Source of the DNA: Sphingobium fontiphilum
Lineage (GTDB): Bacteria; Pseudomonadota; Alphaproteobacteria; Sphingomonadales; Sphingomonadaceae
DNA length: 64,000 nucleotides
Direction: 5' to 3'
NCBI RefSeq assembly: GCF_014196635.1
Contig: NZ_JACIEB010000003.1
Location: 124,001 to 188,000 of the forward strand
Each line of letters starts with the position of its first letter. Positions within the stretch are counted from its first letter, which is position 1. This document shows, piece by piece, positions 34,007 through 43,501 of this stretch. The position numbers were made by a program, and so were the translations under genes. A model generated the notes under the pieces. That model had not been told where the DNA came from. It did not search any database and saw only the letters and a program-made list of their open reading frames with translations.

Positions 34007-35335
34007 ATGTTGCCATCAGATTCGCCGGTTCAGACCACGCCTGTCCTCCCCTGGTATCGCCAGCTTTATGTTCAGGTGCTCATCGCCATCGCGCTGGGCG
34101 TGCTGATGGGGCATTTCTGGCCCGAAACCGGCAGGGCGATGAAGCCCTTTGGCGACGCCTTCATCAAGCTGGTCAAGATGATCATCGCGCCGGTCATCTT
34201 TCTGACCATCGTCACCGGCATTGCCGGGATGAAGGAACTGGGCGCGATCGGCCGGGTCGCGGCCAAGGCGTTCGGCTATTTCCTGACCTTTTCCACGCTG
34301 GCGCTGGTTGTCGGCCTGATCGTCGGCAATATTGTCCAGCCGGGCGCGGGGCTGAACATCGATCCCGCCACGCTCGACGCCAGCAAGGTGGTGGCGTTCG
34401 AGCATCAGGCGCATGAGCGCACGCTGACCGGGTTCCTGATGGACATCATCCCGTCGACGATGGTGTCGGCGGTGGCCGACGGCAATATATTGCAGGTACT
34501 GTTCGTCGCCATATTGTTCGGCATCGCGCTGACGATGATCGGGGACAAGGCTACTCCACTGCTGACCGTGATGGAATCGGCCAGCCATGCGGTGTTCAAG
34601 CTGGTCGCCTTCCTGATGAAGGCTGCGCCGGTCGGCGCGTTCGGCGCGATGGCCTTCACCATCGGCCAATATGGGCTGGGGGCGCTGGTCAACCTGGCGG
34701 GGCTGGTCGCCACTTTCTACCTCACCGCGCTGATCTTCGTGCTGGGGGTGCTGGGTCTGGTCGCGCGGCTGGCGGGGTTCAACATCCTGCACCTCATCCG
34801 CTACCTCAAGGCCGAATTGCTGCTGGTGCTCGGCACCTCTTCCTCCGAAGCCGCCCTGCCCAGCCTGATCGAGAAGATGGAGCGGGCCGGGTGCCGCAAG
34901 TCGGTGGTCGGGCTGGTCGTGCCCACCGGCTACAGCTTCAACCTCGACGGCACCAATATCTACATGACGCTGGCCGCCCTGTTCATCGCGCAGGCGTGCA
35001 ACGTCCATGTCAGCCTGGAGGAACAGGTGCTGTTGCTGCTGGTGGCGATGATCTCTTCCAAGGGGGCGGCGGGCGTGACCGGCGCGGGCTTCATCACCCT
35101 GGCGGCGACGCTGTCGATCGTGCCGTCGGTGCCGGTGGCGGGGATGACGCTGATCCTGGGGGTCGACCGCTTCATGAGCGAGTGCCGCAGCCTGACCAAC
35201 TTCATCGGCAATGCGGTGGCGACGGTGGTCGTGTCGGCATGGGAAAAGGGGCTGGACCGCGGACGCTTCGCGCTGGCGATGAAGGGCGTGCCGCTCGATC
35301 CGACGCCGGATATGGAAGAAGTGATCCCCGATTGA
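34007..35335 (+). CDS. dctA: C4-dicarboxylate/proton symporter DctA
   Basis: Secondary transporter of the DAACS family (succinate, fumarate, malate) in the inner membrane; 442 residues, close to the usual length, with about eight membrane helices. Signatures are [38 protein letters not shown] (serine-rich re-entrant loop), [13 protein letters not shown] and [15 protein letters not shown] prefer the ATG of MLPSDSPVQ; earlier in-frame starts at 33893 and 33974 lack family support and the first lies close to the tRNA gene. Glutamate/aspartate transport by the same family is an alternative. Confidence 0.9.
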   Translation: MLPSDSPVQTTPVLPWYRQLYVQVLIAIALGVLMGHFWPETGRAMKPFGDAFIKLVKMIIAPVIFLTIVTGIAGMKELGAIGRVAAKAFGYFLTFSTLALVVGLIVGNIVQPGAGLNIDPATLDASKVVAFEHQAHERTLTGFLMDIIPSTMVSAVADGNILQVLFVAILFGIALTMIGDKATPLLTVMESASHAVFKLVAFLMKAAPVGAFGAMAFTIGQYGLGALVNLAGLVATFYLTALIFVLGVLGLVARLAGFNILHLIRYLKAELLLVLGTSSSEAALPSLIEKMERAGCRKSVVGLVVPTGYSFNLDGTNIYMTLAALFIAQACNVHVSLEEQVLLLLVAMISSKGAAGVTGAGFITLAATLSIVPSVPVAGMTLILGVDRFMSECRSLTNFIGNAVATVVVSAWEKGLDRGRFALAMKGVPLDPTPDMEEVIPD

Positions 35336-35395
35336 GAGCCTGTCTGGAAAATGCGCCAAAGACGCGTTTCAGGCAAAAGCCCACAGGCGCGGCGT

Positions 35396-35773
35396 TCAAT
35401 TGAGGCCGGTCAGGCTTTCGCTGCCGAACATGCGTTCCACCTCCAGCACCAGATCGCGCAGGTGGAAGGGCTTGGACAGCACCTTGGCCTGCGGCACAGC
35501 CTTCCCGGCTTTCAGCGTGACGGCGGCAAAGCCGGTGATGAACATGATCCGCATGTCGGGCGCGGCCTGCGCGGCGTGCTGCGCCAGTTCGATGCCGTCC
35601 ATTTCGGGCATGACGATGTCGGTCAAAAGCAGGTCGAACCGATCCGATTCGATCAGGGGCAGGGCATCCGCGCCGTTGCCCACGGCAATGACCTCATAGC
35701 CGGACTTTTCCAGCGCGCGGGCGAGATAGGCGCGCATGCTTTCATCGTCTTCGGCCAGCAAGATGCGAACCAT
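35396..35773 (-). CDS. cpdR: Single-domain response regulator, CpdR-like
   Basis: 125-residue stand-alone receiver: acidic pocket LLAEDDESM, phospho-acceptor Asp52 (LLLTDIVMPEMDG), FITGFAA and LSKPFHLRDLV (Lys). The family pattern MPEMDGIELA with the SKPFHLRDL tail is that of CpdR. In Caulobacter, CpdR brings ClpXP to its cell-cycle substrates when unphosphorylated. The symbol is by similarity only; other stand-alone receivers look alike. It converges on dctA. Confidence 0.82.
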   Translation of the reverse strand: MVRILLAEDDESMRAYLARALEKSGYEVIAVGNGADALPLIESDRFDLLLTDIVMPEMDGIELAQHAAQAAPDMRIMFITGFAAVTLKAGKAVPQAKVLSKPFHLRDLVLEVERMFGSESLTGLN

Positions 35774-35918
35774 ATGTCCCGTTTATCCCCCATCCTCGCC
35801 ATCCCCGGATCGGTGGTATGGCGTGACGGCGATCATTATGCGATAAGCTCTTAATAATATCCAGTCGGCTAACCATATTTGGCCCAGGGCCGAAAAGGCG
35901 CGCCATGAAAGGACATGT

Positions 35919-36809
35919 TTGAAAGCCAGCGCCCCTCCCGCCTCGCCTGATGGCTGCGCTGCCTTCGACCTTCATGGTCCGGATATTCCGGCCAGCCCCG
36001 TCATCCTGTCCATTCCCCATGCCGGGCGCGAATATCCCGCAGACCTTCTGGCGCGTGCGCGCGTGTCCGCTTCGGTGCTGCAACGGCTGGAGGATCGCCA
36101 TGTCGACCTGCTCGCCCAGCCGCTGATCGCGCGCGGGCATAATATTCTGGTAGCGCGCACGCCCCGGGCGATGATCGACCTCAACCGGCATGAGCGCGAA
36201 ATCGATCCCGCCATGGTCGCGGGCATGCCGCGCGAGTGGCCGCTTCATTCCAGCGTCAAACTGCGCGGTGGGCTGGGGCTGATGCCGCGTCGTTTGTCTG
36301 GCGTGGGCGATCTGTGGAGACGGCCCGTCGGCTGGGACGATGTTCAGGGTTGGATCGCTACGGTGCATCGGCCCTATCATGCCGCCCTCACGGCCCTTAT
36401 GCTGGCCGCGCGGGAAGCGCATGGCCACGCGATCCTGGTCGACCTGCATTCGATGCCGCCCCTGCCTCCGGCGCTTGACGGGCGGACGCCCGCCATCGTC
36501 GTTGGCGATCGCTTCGGGCGCAGCGCATCGGACCGGCTGGCGCAAATGGTGGTCGACGCGGCCGGAGGGATCGGCATCGTCGCCGCGCGCAACAGCCCCT
36601 ATGCCGGCGACCATCTGCTTGATAGGCATGGGCGACCCGACCGGGGCCTGCACGCGATCCAGATCGAAATCGACCGGCGGCTGTATCTGGACGATGCGAT
36701 GGAGGAGCCGGGGCCGGGACTGGACCGCATCCGCGCGCTGATCGTCACCATTGTCGATGCTCTGTCTCGCGCCCTGCCGCGCGCCGAATATCCGATGGCG
36801 GCGGAATGA
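35919..36809 (+). CDS. N-formylglutamate amidohydrolase family protein
   Basis: 296-residue zinc-type hydrolase (HutG/FGase family) that releases formate from N-formylglutamate in histidine breakdown or acts on related amides. Seen: VILSIPHAGREYPADLL (metal His), VARTPRAMIDLNRHEREID, HRPYHAALTALM, AILVDLHSMPPLP (metal Asp and His) and NSPYAGDHLLDRHG. The start is a TTG chosen because AAAGGA lies six bases upstream; ATG codons nearby are out of frame. No other hut genes are present. Confidence 0.85.
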   Translation: MKASAPPASPDGCAAFDLHGPDIPASPVILSIPHAGREYPADLLARARVSASVLQRLEDRHVDLLAQPLIARGHNILVARTPRAMIDLNRHEREIDPAMVAGMPREWPLHSSVKLRGGLGLMPRRLSGVGDLWRRPVGWDDVQGWIATVHRPYHAALTALMLAAREAHGHAILVDLHSMPPLPPALDGRTPAIVVGDRFGRSASDRLAQMVVDAAGGIGIVAARNSPYAGDHLLDRHGRPDRGLHAIQIEIDRRLYLDDAMEEPGPGLDRIRALIVTIVDALSRALPRAEYPMAAE

Positions 36810-36813
36810 CGGG

Positions 36814-38760
36814 TCAGTAAGGCTGGCCGCGCAGCACCAGCCGGGCGCCCGCGACGCTCAGATGATGGGAATCGAAATAGAGCGGCTGGCCATCGGCGAT
36901 GATCGCGCATGGCCCATTCGGGCAGAGCCGTGCGCGCGGGTCGATCAGGCGAACGCCGCGCGCCTGCCAGCGCGCCATCAGCGCGTCCCACCCGGCGATC
37001 ATCGGTCGCATGGTTGCACGGTCGCGCCCCGTGATTGCGCTTTCCCGGCCCGCCGCATGGGCCAGCCGCCGGGGCACGTCGAAGGGCTGGGGCGGGACCG
37101 GGCCGATCACCACCACCTGTTTGCCCGCTTTTGCGAGCGCGGCGATGGTGCGGTCCAGCCGGGCGAGCGCAGCGCGATCCGCAAAGGCGCCGCTGGCCCA
37201 GAAGGCGGCAAGGTAGACGCGTTTTATCTCCGGCCGGGCGCGCAGCATGGCGAACAGGTCGGCATTGGCGCGGGCGCAGCGAGCGTCGCGCGCGCCGCGC
37301 CAGTCGAGCACCGGCGGGCAACTGGATGTCGTCTGCTGAAGCAGGGCGCGGCCCTGCGCCCGCGCCCCGAGCGACAATATATGCGCCAGTTCCACGCCAT
37401 GGCTGTCGCCCCATAACAACGTGTCGGGCGCCGCGCCTTCCGTCCCCAGCAGGCAGGGCGCTTGTCCGCGCATCGCGGTATCATGGCACCGGCCGCGTTC
37501 GGGGCTGATGTCGCTGCGCCCGGCGGCCAGTTCCAGCGCGCGTGGCGAAAAGCGCCCGCTCCACGGTCCCGCCGCGATCATCGCCAGCGACGCGAGCGAC
37601 AGGCCGCCCATGGCGAGCGCCGACAGGGTGAAGATGCGCCGGGCGGGAACGCGCGCGGGATTGCGGAACGGCCGTTCGACATAGCGCCAGGACAGGACGG
37701 CCAGGGCCAAGGAGGCCGCAATCGCAGCAACCGTCCGTCCGCCGGCCAATGGCGCGTCCGTCGCATATTCGGCAAAGACGATGACCGGCCAGTGCCACAG
37801 ATACAGCGAATAGGAGATGAGGCCGATGGCGCGCGGCGGCCCGCCGCCCAGCGCGCGGCCCACCAGTGTGCCGGGCGCCGCATATATCAGCATCGCCGCC
37901 CCGGCGACCGGCAACAGCGCGGCGATGCCGGGAAAAGGCGTATCGGGCGTGAACATCAGGATCGCGGTGGCGATGGCCACGATTCCGGCGGCGGCCACGG
38001 CTTCGCGCCGCCAGCCCGCCGCGATGGCCGGGAACAGCCCCAACGCCAGCATCGCGCCCGCCAGCAATTCCCATGCGCGCGTGGCGGGAAGGTAGAAGGC
38101 GAAACCGCTGGCATCGTCGCGCATGGCGATGCACAGCGCCAGCGATCCGGCGGCTGCCCCGGCGATCAACGGCTTGCGCGCGCCCGGCGCGAACCGCGCG
38201 ATCAGCATCAGCAACAGCGGGAAGGCGATGTAGAATTGCTCCTCCACCGCCAGCGACCATGTGTGCAGCAACGGCTTGCTGTCCGCCCCACCCGCGAAAT
38301 AACCAGTGTCGGTGAAGAACCACAGGTTGGACAGGAACAGGATCGCCGCCAGCGCGGATCGCGGCACGCCCTCGAAATCGCCAGGCAGATAGAGGAAGGC
38401 CGCCGCCGCCAGCACGACGGCCAGCATGGCGGAAAGCGCGGGCAAAATCCGCCGCGCGCGCCGTTCATAGAAACGGATGATGGAAAAGCGCCCCTCATCC
38501 AATTCCCGCGCGATGAGGCCGGTGATGAGGAAGCCGGAAATGACGAAGAAGATGTCGACGCCGACATAACCGCCCGACAGGCCAGGCACATGGGCATGGA
38601 ACAGCAGCACCGGCAGGATGGCGATGGCGCGCAGCCCGTCTATGTCGGGGCGATAGGCGGCATGGGCGCCTGCGCCCGCGCCCGGCACGGCAACGCCGCG
38701 TCCCGACGGGCGGGGCGCGGCGCGCGATCTTTGCGTGGCGGGCGGATACAGGGACTGCAT
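36814..38760 (-). CDS. Acyltransferase-3 / SGNH-hydrolase fusion (OafA-like)
   Basis: 648-residue inner-membrane protein. The N-terminal acyltransferase-3 domain has about ten helices: YRPDIDGLRAIAILPVLLFH (catalytic His region), GGYVGVDIFFVISGFLITG and HTWSLAVEEQFYIAFPLLL. The periplasmic SGNH domain (about residues 430-648) has WGDSHG with the Ser, and FDSHHLSVAG with the Asp-His pair. Such proteins O-acetylate lipopolysaccharide O-antigen or exopolysaccharide. No polysaccharide cluster is visible nearby, so the target is unknown. Confidence 0.9.
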   Translation of the reverse strand: MQSLYPPATQRSRAAPRPSGRGVAVPGAGAGAHAAYRPDIDGLRAIAILPVLLFHAHVPGLSGGYVGVDIFFVISGFLITGLIARELDEGRFSIIRFYERRARRILPALSAMLAVVLAAAAFLYLPGDFEGVPRSALAAILFLSNLWFFTDTGYFAGGADSKPLLHTWSLAVEEQFYIAFPLLLMLIARFAPGARKPLIAGAAAGSLALCIAMRDDASGFAFYLPATRAWELLAGAMLALGLFPAIAAGWRREAVAAAGIVAIATAILMFTPDTPFPGIAALLPVAGAAMLIYAAPGTLVGRALGGGPPRAIGLISYSLYLWHWPVIVFAEYATDAPLAGGRTVAAIAASLALAVLSWRYVERPFRNPARVPARRIFTLSALAMGGLSLASLAMIAAGPWSGRFSPRALELAAGRSDISPERGRCHDTAMRGQAPCLLGTEGAAPDTLLWGDSHGVELAHILSLGARAQGRALLQQTTSSCPPVLDWRGARDARCARANADLFAMLRARPEIKRVYLAAFWASGAFADRAALARLDRTIAALAKAGKQVVVIGPVPPQPFDVPRRLAHAAGRESAITGRDRATMRPMIAGWDALMARWQARGVRLIDPRARLCPNGPCAIIADGQPLYFDSHHLSVAGARLVLRGQPY

Positions 38761-38813
38761 CCTGAGGGCTTTAATGCCCAGGCATTAAGCCCGGGTTAGG
38801 GCCGCCCGGCCAT

Positions 38814-39347
38814 TTAACGACAGTTCAGGTTGCCCCGGTCGATCTCCCGGCCCAGCAGCGCGCCCGCGCCCGCGCCGATCAGGACGCCAGCGGTGTTCGA
38901 CCGGCCCTGGTCGATCTGGCTGCCCAGCAGGCCGCCGAGCGCCGCGCCGACGATCAGGCCGGTGGTGCCATCCGACCGGCGGCAATAATAGCGGTTGTCA
39001 TAGCCGCGGTAGATGCGGGTCGCACGGGTCACGCGGATCGGTTCATAACCGCTGCGATAATAACGGTCGGCCCGGTAATAGCGGCCATAGCGCGGATCGG
39101 GCCGGTTATAGTCATAGCGGTAGATGACCCGGCCGGGGCGGACATAGCGATCGCGCGAAGCCTCGCGATAACCCTGCCTGTACCCCTTGCGGTAATCACG
39201 GTCATGCTTGCCGCCATGTTTCCAGTCATGGCGATCATGGCCGCGATGGTGGGGCGGATCGGCCATCGCCGGGGTCGCGGCAACGCCGGTCAGCGTCACG
39301 GCGGCCAGCGAAAGGGCGACCATCGCCTGCCTCAAGCCAAAGTTCAT
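38814..39347 (-). CDS. Glycine-zipper 2TM-domain envelope protein
   Basis: 177 residues. The signal peptide is MVALSLAAVTLTGVAATPAMA. A His/Arg/Tyr-rich low-complexity middle has repeated RGHDRHDWKHGGKHDRDYR-type and YRYDYNRPDPRYGRYYR-type stretches. A C-terminal glycine-zipper pair follows (TGLIVGAALGGLLGSQID and TAGVLIGAGAGALLGREID). Such proteins insert in or associate with the outer membrane; the basic Tyr-rich part may bind peptidoglycan or metal. I start at MNFGLRQA, the start of the signal peptide. Confidence 0.8.
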   Translation of the reverse strand: MNFGLRQAMVALSLAAVTLTGVAATPAMADPPHHRGHDRHDWKHGGKHDRDYRKGYRQGYREASRDRYVRPGRVIYRYDYNRPDPRYGRYYRADRYYRSGYEPIRVTRATRIYRGYDNRYYCRRSDGTTGLIVGAALGGLLGSQIDQGRSNTAGVLIGAGAGALLGREIDRGNLNCR

Positions 39348-39492
39348 GGGATTTGCTCCTTCCCTCAATTCCAAAATCTCTGGAGCCAGAACGACGCGCC
39401 GGAGGAGTCGTTGCATGAACGTAAAATAACAGGGCGTTCATGGGATGGCGCGGGTGCATGGCGAAGGTCGAAAGGGTCGCCCACGCGCCCGT

Positions 39493-39666
39493 TCAAAATG
39501 CGTTGGCGATGGCGTCCCGCTGTTCGGCTGTCAGATTATCCGCACCATTGCCGGCGCCATCGTCGCCCACGCCTACAAACTCAAGCGCTGTCAAGATCAC
39601 CAGCACCGCCCATAGCAGGGCAAACCAGCGACTGGTGAAGAGGGACGAGAGGCGGACGCCGAACAC
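39493..39666 (-). CDS. Small membrane hypothetical protein
   Basis: 57 residues from a GTG start: a short basic N-terminus (FGVRLSSLFTSRW), one membrane helix (FALLWAVLVILTALEFVGV), then a glycine/aspartate-rich stretch and LTAEQRDAIANAF at the end. No family recognised, and no good ribosome site precedes the GTG. The sensible helix and the amphipathic C-terminus argue for a real gene, the start is uncertain. Confidence 0.45.
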   Translation of the reverse strand: MFGVRLSSLFTSRWFALLWAVLVILTALEFVGVGDDGAGNGADNLTAEQRDAIANAF

Positions 39667-39911
39667 GGGCGGAAGGATGGAGGAGACGGGTTAAGAAAGG
39701 ATCATGCATCCAAAACGATGATCGAGGACGGCAGGTCAATCGGGGTTGGCGCGCCGGTGACCGCAATGGCATTGCCCGCATTTCAGCTTGATCCGTCACG
39801 ACGGATTCATTGCCTTTCCCGGCCAAAGGCGCAATATCGGGCAAGGCGCAAAGCTTGACGCCCCCGGCCCGCGATCCTAGCATTCGTCGCGCCTTTCGGA
39901 GACGATCCGCC

Positions 39912-40895
39912 ATGAATGACGCCGCCGGGGATCGCCCGCCCGGATACCGATATGCCAGGGCAGGCGCGGTGGCGGTCGCCCGGCGATTGTCCGTCGTCGA
40001 CAATCGCCGCAACGCGCTGTTGCTGGCGCTGCAATGGATTATCGTCGTCGCGGCCATGGCGGTGGCGATCCGCGTCGATCATGTCGCGACCTATTTGATC
40101 GCTGCTATTGTCATCGGCACGCGCATTCAATGCCTCGCCGTGATGATGCACGATGCCTGCCACGGCCTGTTGTTCAGCGATCGCCGCATCAACGACCTGA
40201 TCGGCGACATTTTCGTTGCCTATCCCATGTTCATCAGCATCGACCTGTATCGCGTGGCTCATATGGTCCACCATCGCCATACCAACACGATGCGCGATTA
40301 TGATTATCGGGCGCAGCGCAAGGATCCTGACCAATATTTCCCCAAAAGCGGCCCTGCCATGACCTGGCTGTTCATCCGCAGCCTGCTGGGGCTCAACTAT
40401 TACCGGGTGGCGCGCGCCGGGAGGGTCTGGTCGCCAGTCTCCAATTTCCACAACCCCCGGCGTTTCGGCTATGATTATCCGCTCGCCTTGCGGCTGCGCT
40501 ATGTCGTCTGGGCGGTGATCGTCTATGGCCTGATCCTGTGGTCGCCCTGGCGCTGGCAGATATTGGGGCTGTTCATGGCGCCTCAGTTCATCTGGGCCAA
40601 TGTCTTCAACCGGCTGCGCGCCATGGCCGAACATGCCGGGGTCGCCGACGCGGTGGAACTCAATGGCACCCGCACGGTCATCCCCACATTGCTCGACCGC
40701 ATCCTGATCGGGCCGCTCAACGTCAGCTATCATCTGGAACATCATCTGTTCCCGTCGGTGCCCTGGCATAATCTGCGCCGGTTGCACGATCATCTGATGA
40801 GCGACCCGGACTATGCGACGCAGGCGCATGTCACGCGAAGCTATTGGGGGGTCATCCGCGAGTTGATGGCCCCGCCCGCCCGCATCGCCCGATAA
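39912..40895 (+). CDS. Membrane fatty acid desaturase family protein
   Basis: 327-residue diiron membrane enzyme. The three His boxes are visible: HDACHG, HHRHTNTM (in HMVHHRHTNT) and HLEHHLF (in YHLEHHLFPSVPWHNLRRLH). Four or so membrane helices lie between. The family includes acyl-lipid desaturases and related hydroxylases or ketolases; the substrate cannot be told. I start at MNDAAGDRP; a longer frame from 39810 has no support. Confidence 0.85.
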   Translation: MNDAAGDRPPGYRYARAGAVAVARRLSVVDNRRNALLLALQWIIVVAAMAVAIRVDHVATYLIAAIVIGTRIQCLAVMMHDACHGLLFSDRRINDLIGDIFVAYPMFISIDLYRVAHMVHHRHTNTMRDYDYRAQRKDPDQYFPKSGPAMTWLFIRSLLGLNYYRVARAGRVWSPVSNFHNPRRFGYDYPLALRLRYVVWAVIVYGLILWSPWRWQILGLFMAPQFIWANVFNRLRAMAEHAGVADAVELNGTRTVIPTLLDRILIGPLNVSYHLEHHLFPSVPWHNLRRLHDHLMSDPDYATQAHVTRSYWGVIRELMAPPARIAR

Positions 40896-40897
40896 CA

Positions 40898-40939
40898 GAG
40901 AAGGCGCCCCGGACCATCGCGATCCGGAGCGCCCTCTCT
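40898..40939 (+). terminator. Hairpin after the desaturase gene
   Basis: GAG-GGCGC-CCGGA pairs with TCCGG-GCGCC-CTC around CCATCGCGA-type loop sequence, directly after the desaturase stop. There is no long T-run; termination is probable but not certain. Confidence 0.5.
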
Positions 40940-40967
40940 GAACGTCACTCGCCGCGCGGGATCAGGG

Positions 40968-41103
40968 CGGATCGACATTCAGGAGATGGCGAGCCGAAAA
41001 TCGTGCTTTTTCGTGACCCGGAGCGCAGCGGACTTCAGGTCCGTGAGCACCGGAAGCGCGAAAATGGGCGATTTGCAGGCCGCCAGAACTGAATGTCGAT
41101 CCG
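40968..41103. repeat. 136-base palindromic intergenic element
   Basis: CGGATCGACATTCAG at the left and its exact reverse complement CTGAATGTCGATCCG at the right bound the element. The similarity continues inward with gaps (TGGCG, AAATCG blocks). It fills the gap between the desaturase and the autotransporter, ending two bases from the autotransporter stop codon. No ORF inside. It probably belongs to a dispersed repeat family and might act as a terminator. Confidence 0.6.
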
Positions 41104-41105
41104 TC

Positions 41106-43298
41106 CTAGAAGCCGAAGCGCAGGCTGATGCTGCCGCCCAGCCGCGCGTCCTCGCCATCGCCGACCATGGCGTGGCCCGACAGCGAGACCATGGCCGATC
41201 CGCCCAGGCTCACATCGACATCCATGCCGGCCCTGCCCCAGTCCTGCGCGCTGCGCGGGGCGTTCAGCGCAAAAGCGCCAATGCCGATGATGGAGCCGCC
41301 GATCGCGGGCTGGCCCGACTGGAAGCGATGCGCCCATTCGCCCGACAGGATCAGCTTGACGCTCTTGGCCAGCGGAACGGTCGCCCGGCCGCCCAGACGG
41401 CTTTCGTCATAGTCGGATACGGCCCGGTTCATCATCACCGGGAAGCCGCCGCCCGTTTCGGTGAAGCCGTCCATCGTCACCCGCGCATGGCTGAACGCCG
41501 CATAGGGCGAAAAGCCGCCATCCCGCCAACCGATGAGGTTGCTCCAGTCGATCCGGCCACGAATGGCCCAGGCGCGCGCATCGGTCTTGCCATGCGAAAT
41601 GTCGATGCTGGCCGCATTCTGATAGGCGCGGGCGATGTCGACATCCCAGTCGGCATAATAGCCGGTCAGGCTGACGAGCAGCGGCGTTCCGGCGGGCTGC
41701 ACATCAATTTCGCCGACGAAGTGATAGCCGTCCGTCTCCAGCCTGCCGCCCAGCCCCAGATCGAGCCGGGAGGAGTCCACCCCGCCGCCAAAACCGATGC
41801 GGACCGATTCGCCCAGATCGCGGCAAATGCCGACTTCGCCGCTATAATTGCGGCGGTCGGCGCGGTTGCTGCCCGCCATGTCGCCAGTAATCCAGCCGCA
41901 ATTGCGGCCATCCTGCCGGAAATCCATCAGCGGCCGGTGATGCGCACCGAACAGGGTGATGCTGGCGGCGTTGAGCAAAGTCTGAAGGCTGACGCCGCTG
42001 CCCGACAGGCTGGCCAGATAATCGACCATGCCGATCACCCCGGTTCCACCGCCCGTGCCGCCATCGGAACCGCCATCAGTCCCGCCGCCTGTTCCACCAT
42101 CGGAACCGCCGCCACCCGTGCCGCCGCCAGTGCCGCCATCGGAACCGCCACCGCCCGTTCCACCGCCGCCACCGGTCGATCCGGCGACGCGGGCGATAAA
42201 CTGCTGGGTATGGCCGTTGATCTGCCCCTTGCCGACGACGACCCGGCCGTCATCGCTGACGCCGGTCGCCTCGGTAAAGCTGTTGTCTCCCACCGCGACG
42301 CTGTTGGCGGTCAGCCAGTCGACCAGCGTCTGAAGTCCGCCGCTCTGGGTCCAGCGAACGGCCAGCGTATCCTGAATGGACGGGACCACGGTCGAAGGCC
42401 GCGTGGCCGCGCCGACGATCACGCCGCCATCGGCGTTGACCGCATAGGCCCTGCTGCTGTTGCCGCCGGACAGCAGGCCGATGGAGACCATGCCGCCGCC
42501 ACCGGTCCAGCGGAACCCCTCGGACCGGTCGTTGCCGCCCTGCGAAAATCCGACAACCACTGCGCCGTCGGCCGAAACGTCGGTTGCGCGGCTGATCGCC
42601 AAAGCATCGCTGGCTTGCGACGCCAGAACGCCAAGGCCGGTCATGCCCCCGGCGGCGTTCCACACAAAGGCTTCGTTGGATCGCGTAGCATTCGTGCCAT
42701 AACCGACCACAACCGCGCCGTTGCGACTGGCGCGCTGGGCGAAGCTGGAAGCGAAGCCGCCGCCATGAATGTCCTGCGGCGCGCCTTTATCGGTCCAGCG
42801 AACCGCATGATAGGCGCTTGCGCCAGCCAGGCTGCCGCCCACGACGACATGGCCGTCGCCGGAAATGCCGTTGGCGACGCTGCTCTGTGATGAACCGGCG
42901 GGACTGAGGTGCGCCAGTACGGTAAGCGTCGTCCCTTCCCACAGCACCGCGTTGCTCGGCGAGCTATAGGTTGCCTGCGAAATGCCCGCGATTTTTGACC
43001 CGTCCTCGGACACGCCGTTGGCCAGCACATAAACATGGCCGTCCATACCCATCAGCCGTTCATATCCCGCAGCGGTGACGCGATAGGCTTCATAGGTGGT
43101 GGGGTCGCGCCGGACCACGCCCGCAATGGTCAGGCCATCGCCGGACAGGTCAAAAAAGCCCGCGCCGATATTGGGCGTCGGCAGCCCCGGAATATCCTCA
43201 TGCCCCTTGATCCCGGCGTCGGTCTGCGCGAGCGCGGGCAAAGCCGCCGCCGCACAGAACAGACCGCCCAAAAGCTTCGCAACCCCCATCGCACGCAT
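41106..43298 (-). CDS. Autotransporter with HAF-repeat passenger
   Basis: 730 residues. The signal peptide ends about residue 25 (AAALPALAQ). The passenger (about 30-370) has repeated units of the HAF type with VLANGVSEDGSKIAGIS, VANGISGDGHVVVGGS, ATDVSADGAVVVGFS, YAVNADGGVIVGAA and TGVSDDGRVVVGKG, likely a beta-propeller. A Gly/Ser/Thr/Asp-only linker (about 375-430) leads to a C-terminal barrel of about 270 residues ending SISLRFGF. A GGAGG ribosome site lies 7 bases upstream of the ATG. Function unknown; surface exposure is inferred. Confidence 0.85.
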   Translation of the reverse strand: MRAMGVAKLLGGLFCAAAALPALAQTDAGIKGHEDIPGLPTPNIGAGFFDLSGDGLTIAGVVRRDPTTYEAYRVTAAGYERLMGMDGHVYVLANGVSEDGSKIAGISQATYSSPSNAVLWEGTTLTVLAHLSPAGSSQSSVANGISGDGHVVVGGSLAGASAYHAVRWTDKGAPQDIHGGGFASSFAQRASRNGAVVVGYGTNATRSNEAFVWNAAGGMTGLGVLASQASDALAISRATDVSADGAVVVGFSQGGNDRSEGFRWTGGGGMVSIGLLSGGNSSRAYAVNADGGVIVGAATRPSTVVPSIQDTLAVRWTQSGGLQTLVDWLTANSVAVGDNSFTEATGVSDDGRVVVGKGQINGHTQQFIARVAGSTGGGGGTGGGGSDGGTGGGTGGGGSDGGTGGGTDGGSDGGTGGGTGVIGMVDYLASLSGSGVSLQTLLNAASITLFGAHHRPLMDFRQDGRNCGWITGDMAGSNRADRRNYSGEVGICRDLGESVRIGFGGGVDSSRLDLGLGGRLETDGYHFVGEIDVQPAGTPLLVSLTGYYADWDVDIARAYQNAASIDISHGKTDARAWAIRGRIDWSNLIGWRDGGFSPYAAFSHARVTMDGFTETGGGFPVMMNRAVSDYDESRLGGRATVPLAKSVKLILSGEWAHRFQSGQPAIGGSIIGIGAFALNAPRSAQDWGRAGMDVDVSLGGSAMVSLSGHAMVGDGEDARLGGSISLRFGF

Positions 43299-43501
43299 CG
43301 GTGAACCTCCATTTCCAACTGATGTTGATGGCGGCCATTAGGGCCAGCCGCGATCGTTACGCATGTGACAAAGATTGTCAGAACCGGGGGTAACGGTCTT
43401 TGTCATCAATCAAGGATGACGGGCTCAGGCACACAGGCTCTGTCCTACATATAACCATATGGGATAATTGTCGGCCTCACTGCAAAAGAAGGGAGGCTGT
43501 T

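Noticed and set aside
42047..42172. Short tandem DNA repeat that resembles a CRISPR or VNTR array
   Set aside because: It is in frame within the autotransporter gene and encodes the Gly/Ser/Thr/Asp linker; units are too short and without spacers.
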